From Bacillota bacterium (GTDB lineage: Bacteria; Bacillota; Clostridia; Peptostreptococcales; Acidaminobacteraceae): 64,000 bases of DNA. Made by a program: the position numbers and the translations under genes. The stretch covers positions 23,289 to 87,288 of the forward strand of contig JAOARG010000081.1 in assembly GCA_025210655.1 (NCBI GenBank), written 5' to 3'. Under the pieces are notes generated by a model. It was not told where the DNA came from. It saw only the letters and a program-made list of their open reading frames with translations, and did not search any database. This document shows, one piece after another, positions 63,863 to 64,000 of this stretch (positions within the stretch are counted from its first letter, which is position 1; each line of letters starts with the position of its first letter).

Positions 63863-64000
63863 AAAAAAACTTTAAAAAAGGGCTTGCAAAAGTATTTGTA
63901 TCTTGGTATACTATAGAAGTCGCTGAAACACGACAGGCCACAAACGCCTAGATTCAGCGGTTGAGAAGGAAATTGATTGAAAAAAACTTTTAAAAAGTTC
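63863..64000 (+). promoter_or_regulatory. Probable rRNA-operon promoter region
   Basis: TTGCAA (63884-63889), 17 nt, TATACT (63907-63912), preceded by AAAAAAACTTTAAAAAAG (63863-63880), a candidate UP element. A leader hairpin CGCTGAA..TTCAGCG with inner AGGC/GCCT follows (63922-63959). The window then ends in another AAAAAAACTTTTAAAAAG (63980-63997), which resembles the element before the TTGACA at 62974. A second promoter and a 16S gene are expected just outside. Confidence 0.65.

Overview
The window comes from a low-GC (roughly one third G+C), Gram-positive, probably anaerobic Firmicute of the Clostridia/Tissierellia kind. The reasons are the AGGAGG ribosome binding sites with frequent TTG and GTG starts, consensus sigma-A promoters, T-box, preQ1-I, FMN and cobalamin leaders, two Feo iron systems with FeoB-associated Cys-rich proteins, a CodY-type operator, and a large single-chain PurL. 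I cannot name the species.

Layout. 1-9308 is the distal part of a purine operon, purL(partial)-E-C-F-M-N-H-D, in pathway-like order with tight spacing. 9738-12576 carries a methyltransferase, a histidine phosphatase and a Ppx/GppA-HD protein. 12988-13690 (minus) is queT behind a preQ1-I riboswitch. 13753-15204 holds a stand-alone 2Fe-2S protein and a beta-lactamase-fold protein. 15215-17703 and 24557-27168 are two separate Fur-type feoA-feoB-CRM operons. Between them lie FMN-riboswitch-ribU, a small minus-strand gene, two CheY-like regulators followed by a giant 7TM CheA/CheX-like kinase, and a flavoprotein. 27429-33171 has an EamA transporter, an HTH protein with an orphan ABC ATPase, a FliK-like/FlhB-C-like/YaaR cluster and a GNAT. 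33131-34590 is T-box-asnA. 34713-37160 has an EEP hydrolase and an NhaC-type antiporter. 37253-42643 is a cobalamin-riboswitch operon: FecCD permease, ATPase, an exported double CbiK, and a binding protein with SLH-like repeats. 43023-47215 is pcrA-ligA. 48032-54117 is oppBCDF-oppA, with a perfect CodY box upstream. 54222-57611 pairs a sigma-54 activator with lysA, which has a sigma-54 promoter. 57730-62808 holds an AIR-synthase-like protein, an AmiC-type amidase, rph, rdgB and yfcE. 62872-63279 is a Pro-Gly-Arg-Gln tRNA cluster. The window ends in what looks like the promoter region of an rRNA operon.

The most unusual feature is not a gene. Several gaps carry large composite palindromes built by one rule: a heptamer core, then a mini-hairpin of unrelated sequence, repeated at roughly 25-35 nt, then a conserved 'tip' hairpin, often followed by the same array inverted. 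Three core families follow this rule: GTCTAGT (9337-9677 and 12593-12742), CGCCCAG (12798-12940 and 18619-18925) and AGGGGAA (14038-14212, 27194-27390, 42690-42875). A fourth, looser array lies at 47216-47470. Between homologous copies several stems change on both sides so that pairing is kept, which points to selection on a folded RNA or single-stranded DNA. Folded on paper, the two-sided elements form a ladder of four-way junctions. I know of no described family that matches; that is a statement about my knowledge, not a search result.
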